Shown: positions 37,018 through 46,754 of the stretch, one piece after another | How positions within the stretch are numbered: position 1 is the stretch's first letter | Layout of the letters: each line of letters starts with the position of its first letter | Assembly (NCBI RefSeq): GCF_001941865.1 | Contig: NZ_CP016162.1 | Location: 2,666,001 to 2,730,000, forward strand | DNA from: Pseudomonas alcaliphila JAB1 | Lineage (GTDB): Bacteria; Pseudomonadota; Gammaproteobacteria; Pseudomonadales; Pseudomonadaceae | DNA: 64,000 nucleotides | Direction of reading: 5' to 3' | Notes under the pieces: model-generated | What the model was told of the DNA's origin: nothing | The model's input: only the letters and a program-made list of their open reading frames with translations | Database searches by the model: none | Program-made: the position numbers and the translations under genes

Positions 37018-39387
37018 CTAGCCAACGTCCGTTGCTTTCAACCTAAGCGCATTGAAAACCACCGAGGCTGAACTGACGCTCATTGCCAGAGCAGCGATCA
37101 AGGGCGACAGAAGATGTCCTGTCAGCGGATACAGCAGCCCGGCCGCTAGCGGGATTCCCATCGCGTTGTAGAGGAATGCAAAGGCAAGGTTCTGCCTCAT
37201 GTTCTTCACCGTGGCCACCGACAAGGTGCGCGCCCGCAGGATGCCCATCAGGTCTCCCTTGACCAGGGTCACTTGGGCGCTGTTCATCGCCACGTCGGTG
37301 CCCGTGCCCATAGCGATGCCTACGTCGGCCCTGGCCAAGGCCGGCGCATCGTTGATGCCGTCGCCCGCCATGGCAACACGCCGGCCATAGCTCTGCAGTT
37401 CGGCGACTAATTTCTCCTTGTCCTGCGGTTTCACCTCGCCATGCACCTCCTCGATGCCTAACTGCTTCGCCACGGCTCTTGCTGTGGTGAGGCCATCGCC
37501 AGTGGCCATGATGACCTTCACGTCAGCGTTCTGGAGTTGAGCAACAGCCTGTTGGGAGGTCGGTTTGATTGGATCGGAAACGGCCAGGAGACCCGCCAGG
37601 CGACCATCGACGGCCAGATAGATGATGCTGATGCCCTCCAGGCGCAGTTGCTCTGCACGGTTACGCAGCGGAGTAATATCGACGCCCGCCTCCTCCATCA
37701 ACGCTGTGTTCCCAAGCTGCAGTTGATGGCCATCGACCTGTCCGCGTACACCAATACCTGAGCCAGATTCGAAGGTCTCCGGTTTCACCAGGGCAAGACC
37801 CTGTTCACGCGCATGATCGACAATGGCATGCGCCAGCGGATGCTCGCTGCCCTGGTCGAGGCTTGCGGCCAAGCGCAGAACCTCGACCGAGTCGAACGGC
37901 CCGGTTCCCTCTGCACTATGAAAGGCCGGCCGCCCCTGCGTCAGTGTCCCGGTCTTGTCGACGATCAAGGTGTCGATTTTGCAGAGGTTCTCGATAGCGC
38001 TGGCATCGCGGAACAACACACCGCTGCTGGCGGCCTTGCCGGTCGCGACCATGACCGACATCGGCGTTGCCAAGCCCAGGGCGCATGGGCAGGCAATGAT
38101 CAGTACGGCCACAGCGTTGATCAGGCCAAATACCCAACCTGATTCCGGCCCGAACACCCCCCAGCAAAAAAATGTCAGGATCGCGATCAGGATCACCCCC
38201 ACCACGAAATACCCTGCCACGGCATCGGCCATACGCTGCATGGGCGCCTTGGAACGCTGGGCCTTAGCCACCATCTGGACGATCTGCGACAACATGGTTT
38301 CGGCGCCCACCTTCTGCGCTTCCATCACCAGGCTGCCGTGGGTGTTCAGGGTGGCACCGATGAGGGTATCCCCTGCCCGCTTGGTGACGGGCACCGGCTC
38401 GCCGGTGAGCATCGACTCGTCGACAGCGCTCTCGCCCTCCAGCACGGTGCCATCCACCGGGACTTTTTCGCCCGGCCGGACACGCAAGTGGTCACCCTGA
38501 TGGACGTGGGTCAGCGGAATATCTTCTTCCTGGCCGTCAGGCCTGATGCGCCGGGCAGTCTTGGGGGCCAATCCCAGCAGTGACTTAATGGCGGCAGAGG
38601 TCTGCGAGCGGGCTTTGAGTTCGAGCATCTGGCCCAACAGCGTGAGCGAGATGATCACCGAGGCGGCCTCGAAGTAGACGCCGATGCGTCCATCCTGAAC
38701 GAAGGCCGCCGGGAACCACTGCGGCACCAGGGTGGCTGCCACGCTGTAGAGGTAGGCGGCTGCAGTTCCTAATCCGATCAGGGTCCACATATTAGGGCTG
38801 CGTTGCCGGATGGAGTCTATTCCGCGAGTGAAAAATACCCAGCCACCCCAAAGCGTCACGGGCGTTGCCAGAACCAGCTCAACCCAGTTCTGGGATGTTC
38901 CATGGAACAGCTGCAAGGAATGACCAGCCATCGCCAGCACGGTCACGATGACGGTCAATGGCAGGGTCCACCAGAACCGTCGCGAAAAGTCTTTCAGCTC
39001 CGGATTTTCTTCGTCCTCCAGCTCTGGAATGACGGGTTCGAGCGTCATCCCACAGATCGGGCAGTTGCCAGGGCTCGGTTGGCGAATCTCGGGATGCATC
39101 GGGCAGGTGTATTCAGCCCCCAGTCCTGCCTGAGTTGAGTACTCTGGCGGAGCGGCATGCTGGTGGTGCCCGGCATGCGATTGATGGCTCATGTACTGAT
39201 GAGGGGCTGCCTGGAACTTCTCCTGGCATTTTGTACTGCAGAACCGATAGGCCCTTCCCTCAAAGTTCTCCTGGTAAGGACTATCAGATTTGACCTCCAT
39301 GCCACACACCGGATCGCGTGGGCTCTCTGGATGGCCGTGCGAGTGATGTGCATGGCCCTGGTCATGATGGCAGGAGGTCTTTTGCAT
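37018..39387 (-). CDS. Cu(I)-exporting P1B-type ATPase with N-terminal YHS and HMBD domains
   Basis: 789 residues. A His-rich N-terminus leads into a YHS-like domain (DPVCGMEV, about 22) and a zinc-ribbon-like heavy-metal-binding domain ([20 protein letters not shown], about 95). Eight membrane segments follow, with the transport site ACPCALG, phosphorylation site DKTGTLT, the HP motif in GSEHPLAHA, and the TM7/TM8 Cu(I) ligands in LYNAMGIP and MSVSSASVV. It exports Cu(I) from cytosol to periplasm. Gene name copA would duplicate the oxidase, so none is given. The DUF2933 gene sits 5 bases upstream. Confidence 0.95.
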   Translation of the reverse strand: MQKTSCHHDQGHAHHSHGHPESPRDPVCGMEVKSDSPYQENFEGRAYRFCSTKCQEKFQAAPHQYMSHQSHAGHHQHAAPPEYSTQAGLGAEYTCPMHPEIRQPSPGNCPICGMTLEPVIPELEDEENPELKDFSRRFWWTLPLTVIVTVLAMAGHSLQLFHGTSQNWVELVLATPVTLWGGWVFFTRGIDSIRQRSPNMWTLIGLGTAAAYLYSVAATLVPQWFPAAFVQDGRIGVYFEAASVIISLTLLGQMLELKARSQTSAAIKSLLGLAPKTARRIRPDGQEEDIPLTHVHQGDHLRVRPGEKVPVDGTVLEGESAVDESMLTGEPVPVTKRAGDTLIGATLNTHGSLVMEAQKVGAETMLSQIVQMVAKAQRSKAPMQRMADAVAGYFVVGVILIAILTFFCWGVFGPESGWVFGLINAVAVLIIACPCALGLATPMSVMVATGKAASSGVLFRDASAIENLCKIDTLIVDKTGTLTQGRPAFHSAEGTGPFDSVEVLRLAASLDQGSEHPLAHAIVDHAREQGLALVKPETFESGSGIGVRGQVDGHQLQLGNTALMEEAGVDITPLRNRAEQLRLEGISIIYLAVDGRLAGLLAVSDPIKPTSQQAVAQLQNADVKVIMATGDGLTTARAVAKQLGIEEVHGEVKPQDKEKLVAELQSYGRRVAMAGDGINDAPALARADVGIAMGTGTDVAMNSAQVTLVKGDLMGILRARTLSVATVKNMRQNLAFAFLYNAMGIPLAAGLLYPLTGHLLSPLIAALAMSVSSASVVFNALRLKATDVG

Positions 39388-39392
39388 TCGAG

Positions 39393-39641
39393 TTACTTCC
39401 TATCCTCGTCCTTGGAAACTGCGGCTCCGCTGGAGTGGGAGTGCCCGCCATGATTGTGGCCAAACAGATGCATCAGCGGGCATAGCAGCAGGATGAGGTA
39501 TGGCAAAGCCTGCGAAAGATGACCGTAATGCTCGCGCGCGACATAGAAGATGCCGATTACGGCCAGCATGATCAGTGCGATGCCAATCTTGCTCTTCCAA
39601 AAAGGTGGTTCCGTAGTGCCAGTGTGGTGCGTGTGATCCAT
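39393..39641 (-). CDS. DUF2933 small membrane protein
   Basis: 82 residues with His-rich ends ([18 protein letters not shown]) and two hydrophobic segments ([15 protein letters not shown] and [16 protein letters not shown]). DUF2933 proteins accompany copper or silver ATPases; their function is not established. It lies 5 bases before the P-type ATPase on the same strand and is probably cotranscribed with it from the MerR-like promoter at 39674-39705. Confidence 0.85.
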   Translation of the reverse strand: MDHTHHTGTTEPPFWKSKIGIALIMLAVIGIFYVAREHYGHLSQALPYLILLLCPLMHLFGHNHGGHSHSSGAAVSKDEDRK

Positions 39642-39673
39642 GACAATAGCCTCGGTTCAATGACCATAGAATC

Positions 39674-39705
39674 AGCATAGGTTGCTCTGGCCAGGCAGAG
39701 TTGAC
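39674..39705 (-). promoter_or_regulatory. Candidate MerR-type metal promoter of the ATPase operon
   Basis: Dyad CTCTG-N6-CAGAG (39685-39700) is centred between GTCAAC and ATGCTG in the sense of the operon, with the same ATGCTG -10-like end as the CueR-like site of the chaperone gene. Confidence 0.4.
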
Positions 39706-39720
39706 GCGTATCAATGGAGT

Positions 39721-40263
39721 TCAGCGTACGGTCACCTTACCGACCATTCCCGACTGATAATGTCCAGGAACATTGCAGGCGAACTCCAGATCAGTAGCGT
39801 CGGAGAAGGTCCAGATCAGCTCTTCGCGTGCACCTGGCTCGACCAGAACGCTGTTGGGATCGTCGTGCTCCATGCCGACCATCTTCATGCCGCCCATGGC
39901 GTGGTCCATTTTGCTCATGTCATGCGCTGCAGTCGGGGACAGCGTGCCGTTCTGAAACATCGCAGCCATCTCTTTCTGATGCGCAGCATGGGATGCCGCT
40001 TTGCCAAGGTTGAACTCGTGCAGCAGGGCTCCCTCGTTCAGCAGTACGAAGCGAACCGTCTCGCCCGCCTTGATTTCCATTGCCTTGGGTTCAAAGAAGA
40101 TGTCCCCCATCCGTACCTCGATGGTGCGATCTACTGCCTGACTATCTCCCGACTGGCCGATGCTGTCTTTGTTGTGGCCCGGGCTGGCCATCGCGTTGGC
40201 TGCGCTGAATAGCAAACCCACGGTGGTGATCAAAGAAAGGGATTTGAGGGGTAGGCGTTTCAT
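39721..40263 (-). CDS. Periplasmic cupredoxin-like copper protein
   Basis: 180 residues from ATG 40263. A signal peptide (LITTVGLLFSAANAMA) is followed by a plastocyanin-like fold. Type I copper ligands are the His in LLHEFNLG and the Cys-His in FACNVPGHYQSGM, with a Met-rich insertion (MSKMDHAMGGMKMVGM). Related proteins occur in copper operons. It may carry electrons from, or bind copper beside, CopA. An ORF extends to 40398 but the extra part has no signal. It is likely its own unit, 79 bases before the DUF2933 gene. Confidence 0.88.
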   Translation of the reverse strand: MKRLPLKSLSLITTVGLLFSAANAMASPGHNKDSIGQSGDSQAVDRTIEVRMGDIFFEPKAMEIKAGETVRFVLLNEGALLHEFNLGKAASHAAHQKEMAAMFQNGTLSPTAAHDMSKMDHAMGGMKMVGMEHDDPNSVLVEPGAREELIWTFSDATDLEFACNVPGHYQSGMVGKVTVR

Positions 40264-40428
40264 GGTTAGACCTCGCTGGGATGCTGGAAATCTCATGCTA
40301 TTACTCGCTTGCTGCCAGGCCGCTGCCCCCAAATCTACAACTGCGTCAGCTGGGAAAAAGCACGGCGCCATAGAGGCGCCGCTAGGCCAAAGGAGCAATC
40401 ACGGAAGGCCTGGAAGATGGGAAAATCC

Positions 40429-40788
40429 TTATCGATGGCACTCTTTGTCGGCCATCATCAGCTTGTGCTCGCGGATCATTTGAGCCAGCACGTCGTCTAC
40501 CAGCTCGTCATGCTTTTCCATCCAGGCCATATGCTCTTCGGTCGACATACCCGGAGCAGGATGTTCGTCGTGCAGCTGACTCATAATGTTTTCGAGCATT
40601 CTCATGTGCTCCTGCATGTGCACATGTCGCTCGCTGGCTGGGGCCTTCTCCGCCTGGATCAGCAAAGTTTCTGCTTTGTCGCGCATCTGCTGGATGCGTT
40701 CGAATACACGGTCGCTGCCCCCTTCGGCCCAAGCCATAGAAGACAGCAGTAGCGAACCAACCAGAAGCAAAGGTTTCAGCGATTTCAT
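40429..40788 (-). CDS. Second PtrA-like periplasmic protein, His/Met-rich
   Basis: 119 residues from ATG 40788. Signal peptide MKSLKPLLLVGSLLLSSMAWA, then EGGSDRVFERIQQMRDKAE, the same start as the peptide at 30582. A helical His- and Met-rich body follows (RHVHMQEHMRMLENIM; STEEHMAWMEKH), which looks like the spheroplast-protein-Y/CpxP-like Met-rich helices that bind copper. It is divergent from copRS, sharing the intergenic region with putative CopR box A. Confidence 0.82.
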   Translation of the reverse strand: MKSLKPLLLVGSLLLSSMAWAEGGSDRVFERIQQMRDKAETLLIQAEKAPASERHVHMQEHMRMLENIMSQLHDEHPAPGMSTEEHMAWMEKHDELVDDVLAQMIREHKLMMADKECHR

Positions 40789-40915
40789 GGGCAGTCTCAA
40801 GCAGTGCAAACTATGGCCGGCATCTCTGCTTTCGGTCTATCGAGGGCCGAGAGCACAACCTAGTGCTCATGCTTGCACCCTAGACAAGCCACCCTGTCAG
40901 CGACCTGAAACCAGG

Positions 40916-40931
40916 ATTACATTTTCGTAAG
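40916..40931 (+). promoter_or_regulatory. Putative CopR box (copy A) between the PtrA-like gene and copR
   Basis: ATTACATTTTCGTAAG, with CCTGTCAGCGACCTGA upstream on the plus strand (TGTCA-N17-TTACA). The same extended form precedes the other PtrA-like gene. The site is placed for autoregulation of copRS. Confidence 0.65.
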
Positions 40932-40994
40932 CTTCTGGTTGGTGCCGCTGTTTGCCTGCAAACTCAGGCCACCCGTTTTTTGGAGTCTGCTCGC

Positions 40995-41672
40995 ATGAAA
41001 CTACTGGTAGCTGAAGATGAACCCAAAACCGGTGCATATCTGCAGCAAGGCCTCACCGAAGCGGGATTCAATGTCGACCGGGTTATGACAGGTACGGATG
41101 CCTTGCAGCACGCGCTGAGCGAGCCCTATGACCTGCTGATCCTGGATGTGATGATGCCGGGGCTGGACGGATGGGAAGTGCTGCGCATGGTGCGCGCCGC
41201 CGGAAAAGACGTCCCAGTGCTGTTCCTGACCGCACGCGATGGCGTGGAGGATCGTGTTAAAGGGTTGGAACTGGGCGCGGATGACTACCTGATCAAGCCA
41301 TTTGCTTTCTCAGAGCTTCTGGCCAGGGTCAGAACGCTGCTGCGCCGAGGCAATGGCTCACCCACGCAAAGCACCATGAAAATTGCCGATCTCGAAGTCG
41401 ATCTGATGAAGCGGCGCGCGATCCGGGGTGGGAAAAGAATTGACCTGACGGCGAAGGAGTTTTCACTGCTGGAACTGCTACTGCGCCGGCGCGGCGAAGT
41501 GCTCCCGAAATCGCTGATTGCTTCGCAGGTTTGGGACATGAACTTCGACAGCGACACCAACGTCATTGAGGTCGCTGTCCGTCGGCTGCGCGCCAAGATC
41601 GATGACGATTTCGATCTCAAGCTGATCCATACCGCCCGCGGCATGGGGTACATGATGGATGCGCCGGAGTGA
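40995..41672 (+). CDS. copR: CopR, OmpR-family response regulator for copper
   Basis: 225 residues. The receiver domain has the acidic pair AEDEPK, phospho-Asp in [12 protein letters not shown], Thr in [11 protein letters not shown] and Lys in YLIKPF. The C-terminal winged helix ([21 protein letters not shown] ... [19 protein letters not shown]) binds DNA. GGAG lies 9 bases before the ATG at 40995. CopR/CusR-type regulators activate copper genes when phosphorylated. It is followed 2 bases later by its kinase gene. Confidence 0.95.
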   Translation: MKLLVAEDEPKTGAYLQQGLTEAGFNVDRVMTGTDALQHALSEPYDLLILDVMMPGLDGWEVLRMVRAAGKDVPVLFLTARDGVEDRVKGLELGADDYLIKPFAFSELLARVRTLLRRGNGSPTQSTMKIADLEVDLMKRRAIRGGKRIDLTAKEFSLLELLLRRRGEVLPKSLIASQVWDMNFDSDTNVIEVAVRRLRAKIDDDFDLKLIHTARGMGYMMDAPE

Positions 41673-41674
41673 AT

Positions 41675-43051
41675 ATGAAGCACCTCTCGCTGACCGCCCG
41701 CATGAGCTTGATGTTCATGTCCGCGGTGATTGCCGTCCTGACACTAGCGGGGCTGAGTTTCAACATGCTCAGCCAGCACCACTTCAAGATGCTGGACCGG
41801 CAGGCCCTGGTGGAAAAACTCGAATCAGCCAAACATATTCTCAACAATGCTCGCAGCGGAGCTAGCCTCTCCGAGGAGTTACCGCAGTTGCGAGCCTTAC
41901 TGGGGGCGCATCAGGATCTGGCCGCAACCATCCTGGCCAGCGACGGCGCAGTGCTCTTTTCCGACCCCAGAGCAGTCGAAGTGCCCGAACGTTTCAGGCT
42001 AGCCGATGAGCAGAGCATGTGGGAGTGGCAGAAAGACGAGCACATGTACCGGGGCATGACGGCTCAAATCTCTGTGACAGACCAACCCGAACCGCTTACA
42101 GCTCTGCTGATTCTCGATGTCACCAATCACACACACTTTTTCGACACGCTGCAGCGATGGTTCTGGATTGGATTGGTCATCAGTGCCTTGGTCAGTGCAG
42201 CGCTTGGCTGGGTGGTTGCTCGCAGTGGCCTCAGGCCGCTGCGACAGGTCACTCGCGTGGCCACCGGGATGTCCGCCCGTTCATTGCAGGAACGGATTCC
42301 TCTTGAGCCGGTGCCACAGGAACTTCAGCAGTTGGTACTGTCCTTCAACGCGATGCTGGCCCGACTTGAAGAGGCCTTCATTCGACTCTCCAATTTCTCC
42401 GCGGACATCGCACACGAGCTGCGCACGCCCGTAAGCAACCTGATGACCCACACTGAAGTCGTGCTGAGCAAGAAGCGTGATATCAATGCCTACGAGGAGA
42501 ATCTGTACTCGAACCTGGAGGAATTGAAGCGCATGTCTCGCATGATCGATGACATGCTGTTCCTGGCCAAGGCTGATAATGGCCTGATCATCCCAGAGCA
42601 GGCCAGGATCGAACTGGCTGACGTAATCTTCAAACTGTTTGACTACTACCACCTCCTGGCCGAAGAGCGCGGCATTGAACTTTCGCTCACAGGCAAAGGC
42701 CAAGTGCTAGGAGATCGGCTGATGCTTGATCGAGCGCTGTCCAACTTGCTGTCCAATGCGCTGCGTTACACGCCGGCGGGAAAGAGAATTTCGGTTCTGA
42801 TCCGCCAGACAGCGGACTCAACTACCTTCAGCATCGAGAACCCAGGGAACACAATCAGCTCGGAGCATCTAGAGAAACTCTTCGACCGCTTTTACCGGGT
42901 AGACCCTGCTCGACGCGAAGGTAGCCCGAGCAATGCCGGGCTCGGGCTTGCCATCACCCGATCCATAATCGAGGCTCACAAAGGCCGCATTTGGTGTACT
43001 TCAGCGGCTGGTCTCACGGGCTTTCACATTGAACTCCCCCATCCCAGCTGA
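41675..43051 (+). CDS. copS: CopS, copper-sensing histidine kinase
   Basis: 458 residues of the CusS/IrlS heavy-metal sensor family. Two membrane segments (about 10-32 and 165-187) flank a periplasmic sensor. A HAMP domain and a HisKA domain follow, with the phospho-His in FSADIAHELRTPVSN. The ATPase domain has the N box LSNLLSNALRYTPAG and the G box NAGLGLAITRSIIEAH. The ATG at 41675 follows copR by two bases; a GTG two codons earlier is also possible. It should phosphorylate CopR in response to periplasmic copper. Confidence 0.95.
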   Translation: MKHLSLTARMSLMFMSAVIAVLTLAGLSFNMLSQHHFKMLDRQALVEKLESAKHILNNARSGASLSEELPQLRALLGAHQDLAATILASDGAVLFSDPRAVEVPERFRLADEQSMWEWQKDEHMYRGMTAQISVTDQPEPLTALLILDVTNHTHFFDTLQRWFWIGLVISALVSAALGWVVARSGLRPLRQVTRVATGMSARSLQERIPLEPVPQELQQLVLSFNAMLARLEEAFIRLSNFSADIAHELRTPVSNLMTHTEVVLSKKRDINAYEENLYSNLEELKRMSRMIDDMLFLAKADNGLIIPEQARIELADVIFKLFDYYHLLAEERGIELSLTGKGQVLGDRLMLDRALSNLLSNALRYTPAGKRISVLIRQTADSTTFSIENPGNTISSEHLEKLFDRFYRVDPARREGSPSNAGLGLAITRSIIEAHKGRIWCTSAAGLTGFHIELPHPS

Positions 43052-43110
43052 TGTCGGTCTGCCGGTAAGTAGACTACAGCAGACAGCTAGCCCAACTTGA
43101 CAGAGCGAGC

Positions 43111-43564
43111 TCAGGTGCAATTCGACCGAGCGCAGATGGCTTTCGCCATCCAGGCAGGCAATGAGCGGTGAGCTGACACTAGAGCCCGCCATTCGCTCTC
43201 GGGTAGTAGTTTATGAAGCTTTGAAACGGCATCACCTACGCTTGCCTTGCCCAGCCAATCCAATGCTCGAATGGCATCCCCCGCTCCAGTAGCGCCAAGA
43301 GCCATCAGCCATCGAGGCGCATGCCGAATCGATACGGTGGTCTTGCCAACCTGAAGCACCCTAGAACGTCCGGTGGTTAGGAAGACATACCGAACAGGAA
43401 CCTGTGTTGTCAGCCCCCATTTATTGGCGACGCTAGCCCCAGTGGCGACTATCAGCTCACTCTGCACATTTGCCAATGAGCGGATGATCATCTCCGGTGC
43501 CAGTTTGCGCGCGCCGAACCGAGTTTCGACTGCAGCAATATAAAAGCCCCGAGCAACACGAAAC
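43111..43564 (-). pseudogene. AbiEi/DUF6088-like antitoxin, 5'-truncated by IS
   Basis: About 150 codons that read as DUF6088, the type IV TA antitoxin AbiEi-like family (ATGASVANKWGLTTQVPVRYVFLT; GKTTVSIRHAPRWLMALG; IRALDWLG). The N-terminal winged-helix part is gone: the frame meets the IS inverted repeat at 43565 and an in-frame ATG inside the repeat (43593) could restart it, adding about 10 IS-encoded residues. No AbiEii toxin gene follows; copS ends 59 bases away on the other strand. Probably inert. Confidence 0.7.
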
Positions 43565-43603
43565 TGAATCGCACCGGGTTTTATGGAGGCCATTTCGTTT
43601 AAG

Positions 43604-43828
43604 TCAGGCCGCCACGGCCTGACCGGTGTGTTGCTGGTAGAAGTTTGCCTCAGCTTCTGCCGGCGGTATATGTCCAATCGATCCCAGAAGGCGCTGATGA
43701 TTGAACCAGTGGACCCATTTCAGGGTGGCTATTTCTACTGCTTCGCGACTCCGCCACGATTGACGATGTATCAGTTCCGCTTTGTATAACCCGTTGATGG
43801 TCTCAGCCAGGTATCGTAGCTGTCTCCT
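43604..43828 (-). pseudogene. IS3 transposase OrfB, C-terminal exon
   Basis: Encodes the end of the DDE domain, including LAETINGLYKAELIHRQSW, which carries the third catalytic acid, and WVHWFNHQRLLGSIG. Separated from the rest of orfB by the intron. Relative to the family (GSKGDSYDNALAETING) four bases are missing after GAT, so the exons would not join in frame even if the intron were lost. Confidence 0.88.
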
Positions 43829-44884
43829 GTGCGACACGTTGAACGTGTCGTGCTTGGTTTGGTTAATGCGCCTAGGCACCTTAATCCCTTGCTATCAGGG
43901 GGTTTGAAGCCCGAAAAAGCATTCAACAAACCGGCTCAGCCTGGTTAATCCACACCCTGGAAACGCTTCGTTTTGGCGGGGATGGATAACAAAAGCTGTA
44001 TCTGTTCAAACCCTAAAATGGGTCAATGAGCGGTTACAGAAACAGGATAGTAACGTTCAGCCATCATCGAATTGTTACTAAAAATGTCTGACCCGAGGGT
44101 GAATTTGCCCTCCGGGCAGAACTCACCCTCGCACGTCCGGCAGTGAGCCAATTCACCGTCGTGAGACGTTGTAGGGTGTTGAACCAAGCACGGAGCGAAA
44201 AGCTCCGAATCGCATTGCTCAACTTCGCTTGTATAGGAAGCACCGAGCCTGGCATGTACCTGCCAGTTCATTAGATCGGCATGCGTCAGGGGCCAACCCT
44301 GGGGTGTGAAGCTCGATTAACAATGTCTCGCTCTTATGAGGGTGTTATCCGGTGACGGAGAACGCTATACGTCCGAATTGCACGGACGTAACGAGGCTAA
44401 TGACCCAACCCGCATGGCTAACGCATGTGAATCGTCGCCTGAACCTTCGTAACTACGGATAGGCCTACGGCAATTATTGGCCTTAGCCAAAATCGGCATG
44501 TAGTCGGACAGCGCAGTGGGATGATGCGCTGCGGTACCAATACGACTACCGGGGGAAAGACGAAGCCTAAACGGGGAATAGATGCGACTCGGGGAACGTG
44601 GCAATCCCGACCACTCGCCTGACCAGCAGCATGGTCAGGCAGGCAAACCGCAAGGGGCGCTGATGGGTGTGGGGAATGGGAGGATGCAAGAAGCGAATGG
44701 CTGCCTGTAATGGGTAGCATACCGGTTGAAACATCACCGGCAGGGGCAACCCTGGCTGACGTGCATCTGGTTTACGAGCGCAAGAAGAGCCGCTGATTCC
44801 AGCGATAACCAAACGACCCTATGGGCGACTACTGCCCATAGGGGAGTAGTCCGTCCTGAATGTCGTTCATCTCAGGAGGACTGT

Positions 44885-46618
44885 ATGAAAACGCAACCAG
44901 CAACACCGGTCGCGTCTGCGCCCTCCGGCGGAGTGATGAATTGGCACGATCTTGATTGGGCCACCATTCAGCAAGCCGTTCGGAAAACGCAGCTAAAGAT
45001 TGCGCAGGCAACACAGGAAGGTAACTGGCGCAGGGTTAAACGCCTGCAACGGATGCTGACCTATTCGTTTTACGGCCGCTGTTTGGCTGTACGACGAGTC
45101 ACGGAGAACCGGGGTCGTAAGACTCCGGGCGTCGATGGAGAAACCTGGGGATCGCCCCAGGCCAAGCTCCGTGCTGTGGGAAGTCTGTCGAAACAACGGG
45201 GTTATCGGCCCAAACCGCTACGGCGGGTCTGGATACCGAAACCCGGCAAGCTGGAGGAGCGCCCGCTGGGTATCCCGACGATGCTGGATCGGGCCATGCA
45301 GGCGCTGCATCTGCAAGCGTTGGAGCCTGTAATCGAAAGCACCAGCGATCCGAAGTCCTATGGATTTCGCCCGGATCGTTCGACTGCTGACGCAATGGTT
45401 GAGCTTTTCCACCTGCTGTCGCCGCAAACGGCGCCGGTCTGGATTCTGGAAGGCGACATCAAGGGCTTCTTCGACAACATCAACCACGAATGGCTGTGTC
45501 GGAATGTCTCGATGGACACGAAGGTACTGCGCAAGTGGTTAAAAGCCGGGGTTATCGACCGGCGACAACTCATGGCAACGGAAGCCGGGACGCCGCAGGG
45601 TGGAATTATTTCGCCCTGTCTGGCCAATGCCACTCTGAACGGTCTGGAAACTCAGCTGAAACGTCATCTGGCGAAGAAGCTAGGCATCAAGAAGGCCGAG
45701 AAGACCAAGGTGCAGTGTGTACGGTATGCGGACGACTTCGTGATCCTGGCGGCTTCGAAAGAGGTGCTGGAGGAAGAGGTCAAGCCCTGGGTAGAGCAAT
45801 TCCTGTCAGTACGAGGGGTTGAGTTATCTCGGGAGAAAACGCGCATCACGCACATTCACCAGGGATTCGATTTCTTGGGGTGGAATTTCAGGAAGTACGT
45901 GCCGAAGTCACCACGCAGGAAGGCCAAGCTGCTGATCAAGCCCTCGAAGAAGAACGCCTCGGCGTTGTATCGGAAGGTGCGCGAGATCATCAAAAGTAGT
46001 GGGGCACTGACGCAGGAAGCGTTGATCGGCCAACTGAACCCGGTACTGAAGGGGTGGGCACAATACCACTCCCCGGTCGTGGCAAAACAAACCTTCAGCA
46101 GGCTGGATCATCTGATCTTTTGGCGAATCTGGAGGTGGGCGAAACGTAGGCATCCGAGGAAGTCGGCTGATTGGATCAGGAATAAATACTTCCGATCCAT
46201 AGGCGGGCAGAGCTGGGTGTTCGCGTACCCCTACAAGAATGGTAAGGGGGAACGGCAGCATCGTCGGTTATACCAACTGGCGGGCACCGCAATCGTGCGT
46301 CACAAGCGTCTGCCGGGGAGTTACACACCCTACGATGCGGCACACGAGCTGAAGTGGGAGGCACTGAGGGTTCAACGGATGCAGCACAAGCTGCGTTATC
46401 GGGGGCAAATACTCAGTATCTTCCGCAGACAAAAGGGGCTTTGTGCCCTTTGCGGGCAAGCGGTGAGTAAGGAAACGGGCTGGCACGATCACCACGTCAT
46501 CAGGCGTGTGGACGGCGGCTCGGATACTTTACGTAATCGCACACTGCTTCATCCCAACTGCCATGCGCTGGCTCATAGTCGGCAAAAAGATACACCTCTA
46601 CGGTTTAGTGGTTTATAG
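44885..46618 (+). CDS. ltrA: Group II intron reverse transcriptase/maturase with HNH endonuclease
   Basis: 577 residues from ATG 44885 (CAGGAGGA upstream). RT motifs run in order: KPLRRVWIPKPGK, RPLGIPTMLDRAMQ, SYGFRPDRSTADA, WILEGDIKGFFDNI, GTPQGGIISPCLAN, the catalytic RYADDFVIL and FDFLGWNF. The maturase X domain contains LKGWAQYHS. The C-terminal HNH zinc motif is CALCGQAV ... WHDHHVIRRVDGGSDTLRNRTLLHPNCH, with CxxC and the His pair intact. It should splice the intron and drive retrohoming. It appears functional. Confidence 0.94.
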   Translation: MKTQPATPVASAPSGGVMNWHDLDWATIQQAVRKTQLKIAQATQEGNWRRVKRLQRMLTYSFYGRCLAVRRVTENRGRKTPGVDGETWGSPQAKLRAVGSLSKQRGYRPKPLRRVWIPKPGKLEERPLGIPTMLDRAMQALHLQALEPVIESTSDPKSYGFRPDRSTADAMVELFHLLSPQTAPVWILEGDIKGFFDNINHEWLCRNVSMDTKVLRKWLKAGVIDRRQLMATEAGTPQGGIISPCLANATLNGLETQLKRHLAKKLGIKKAEKTKVQCVRYADDFVILAASKEVLEEEVKPWVEQFLSVRGVELSREKTRITHIHQGFDFLGWNFRKYVPKSPRRKAKLLIKPSKKNASALYRKVREIIKSSGALTQEALIGQLNPVLKGWAQYHSPVVAKQTFSRLDHLIFWRIWRWAKRRHPRKSADWIRNKYFRSIGGQSWVFAYPYKNGKGERQHRRLYQLAGTAIVRHKRLPGSYTPYDAAHELKWEALRVQRMQHKLRYRGQILSIFRRQKGLCALCGQAVSKETGWHDHHVIRRVDGGSDTLRNRTLLHPNCHALAHSRQKDTPLRFSGL

Positions 46619-46679
46619 CTGTAGAATCCGACGCACCTCCGTACGCTGCCGGCCAAGCTACTTGGTTTTTCGTAAGCTT

Positions 46680-46713
46680 GAGCCGTATGCGGTGAAAGCC
46701 GCACGTACGGTTC
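46680..46713 (+). ncRNA. Group II intron domain V
   Basis: 34-base hairpin starting GAGCCGTATGCGG with a GAAA tetraloop and ending GCACGTACGGTTC, the conserved catalytic core of chloroplast-like introns. Confidence 0.9.
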
Positions 46714-46754
46714 TTAGGGGGGGATGGGCCAGCAATGGCCTATCCCTACCCGAC

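Larger units (their letters stand above)
43829..46754 (+). ncRNA. Group II intron (chloroplast-like class), full length
   Basis: The 5' boundary is GTGCGAC (43829), directly after the orfB target ending CTGTCTCCT. The 3' boundary is CTACCCGAC (46754) before TTGCTGCC. Closing the gap restores GSKGDSYD of the IS3 transposase on the other strand, which fixes both ends. Domain V (46680-46713) and VI (about 46719-46749) are typical. The reverse transcriptase lies in domain IV. The intron is antisense to orfB, so it cannot splice out of the transposase mRNA. Confidence 0.92.
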
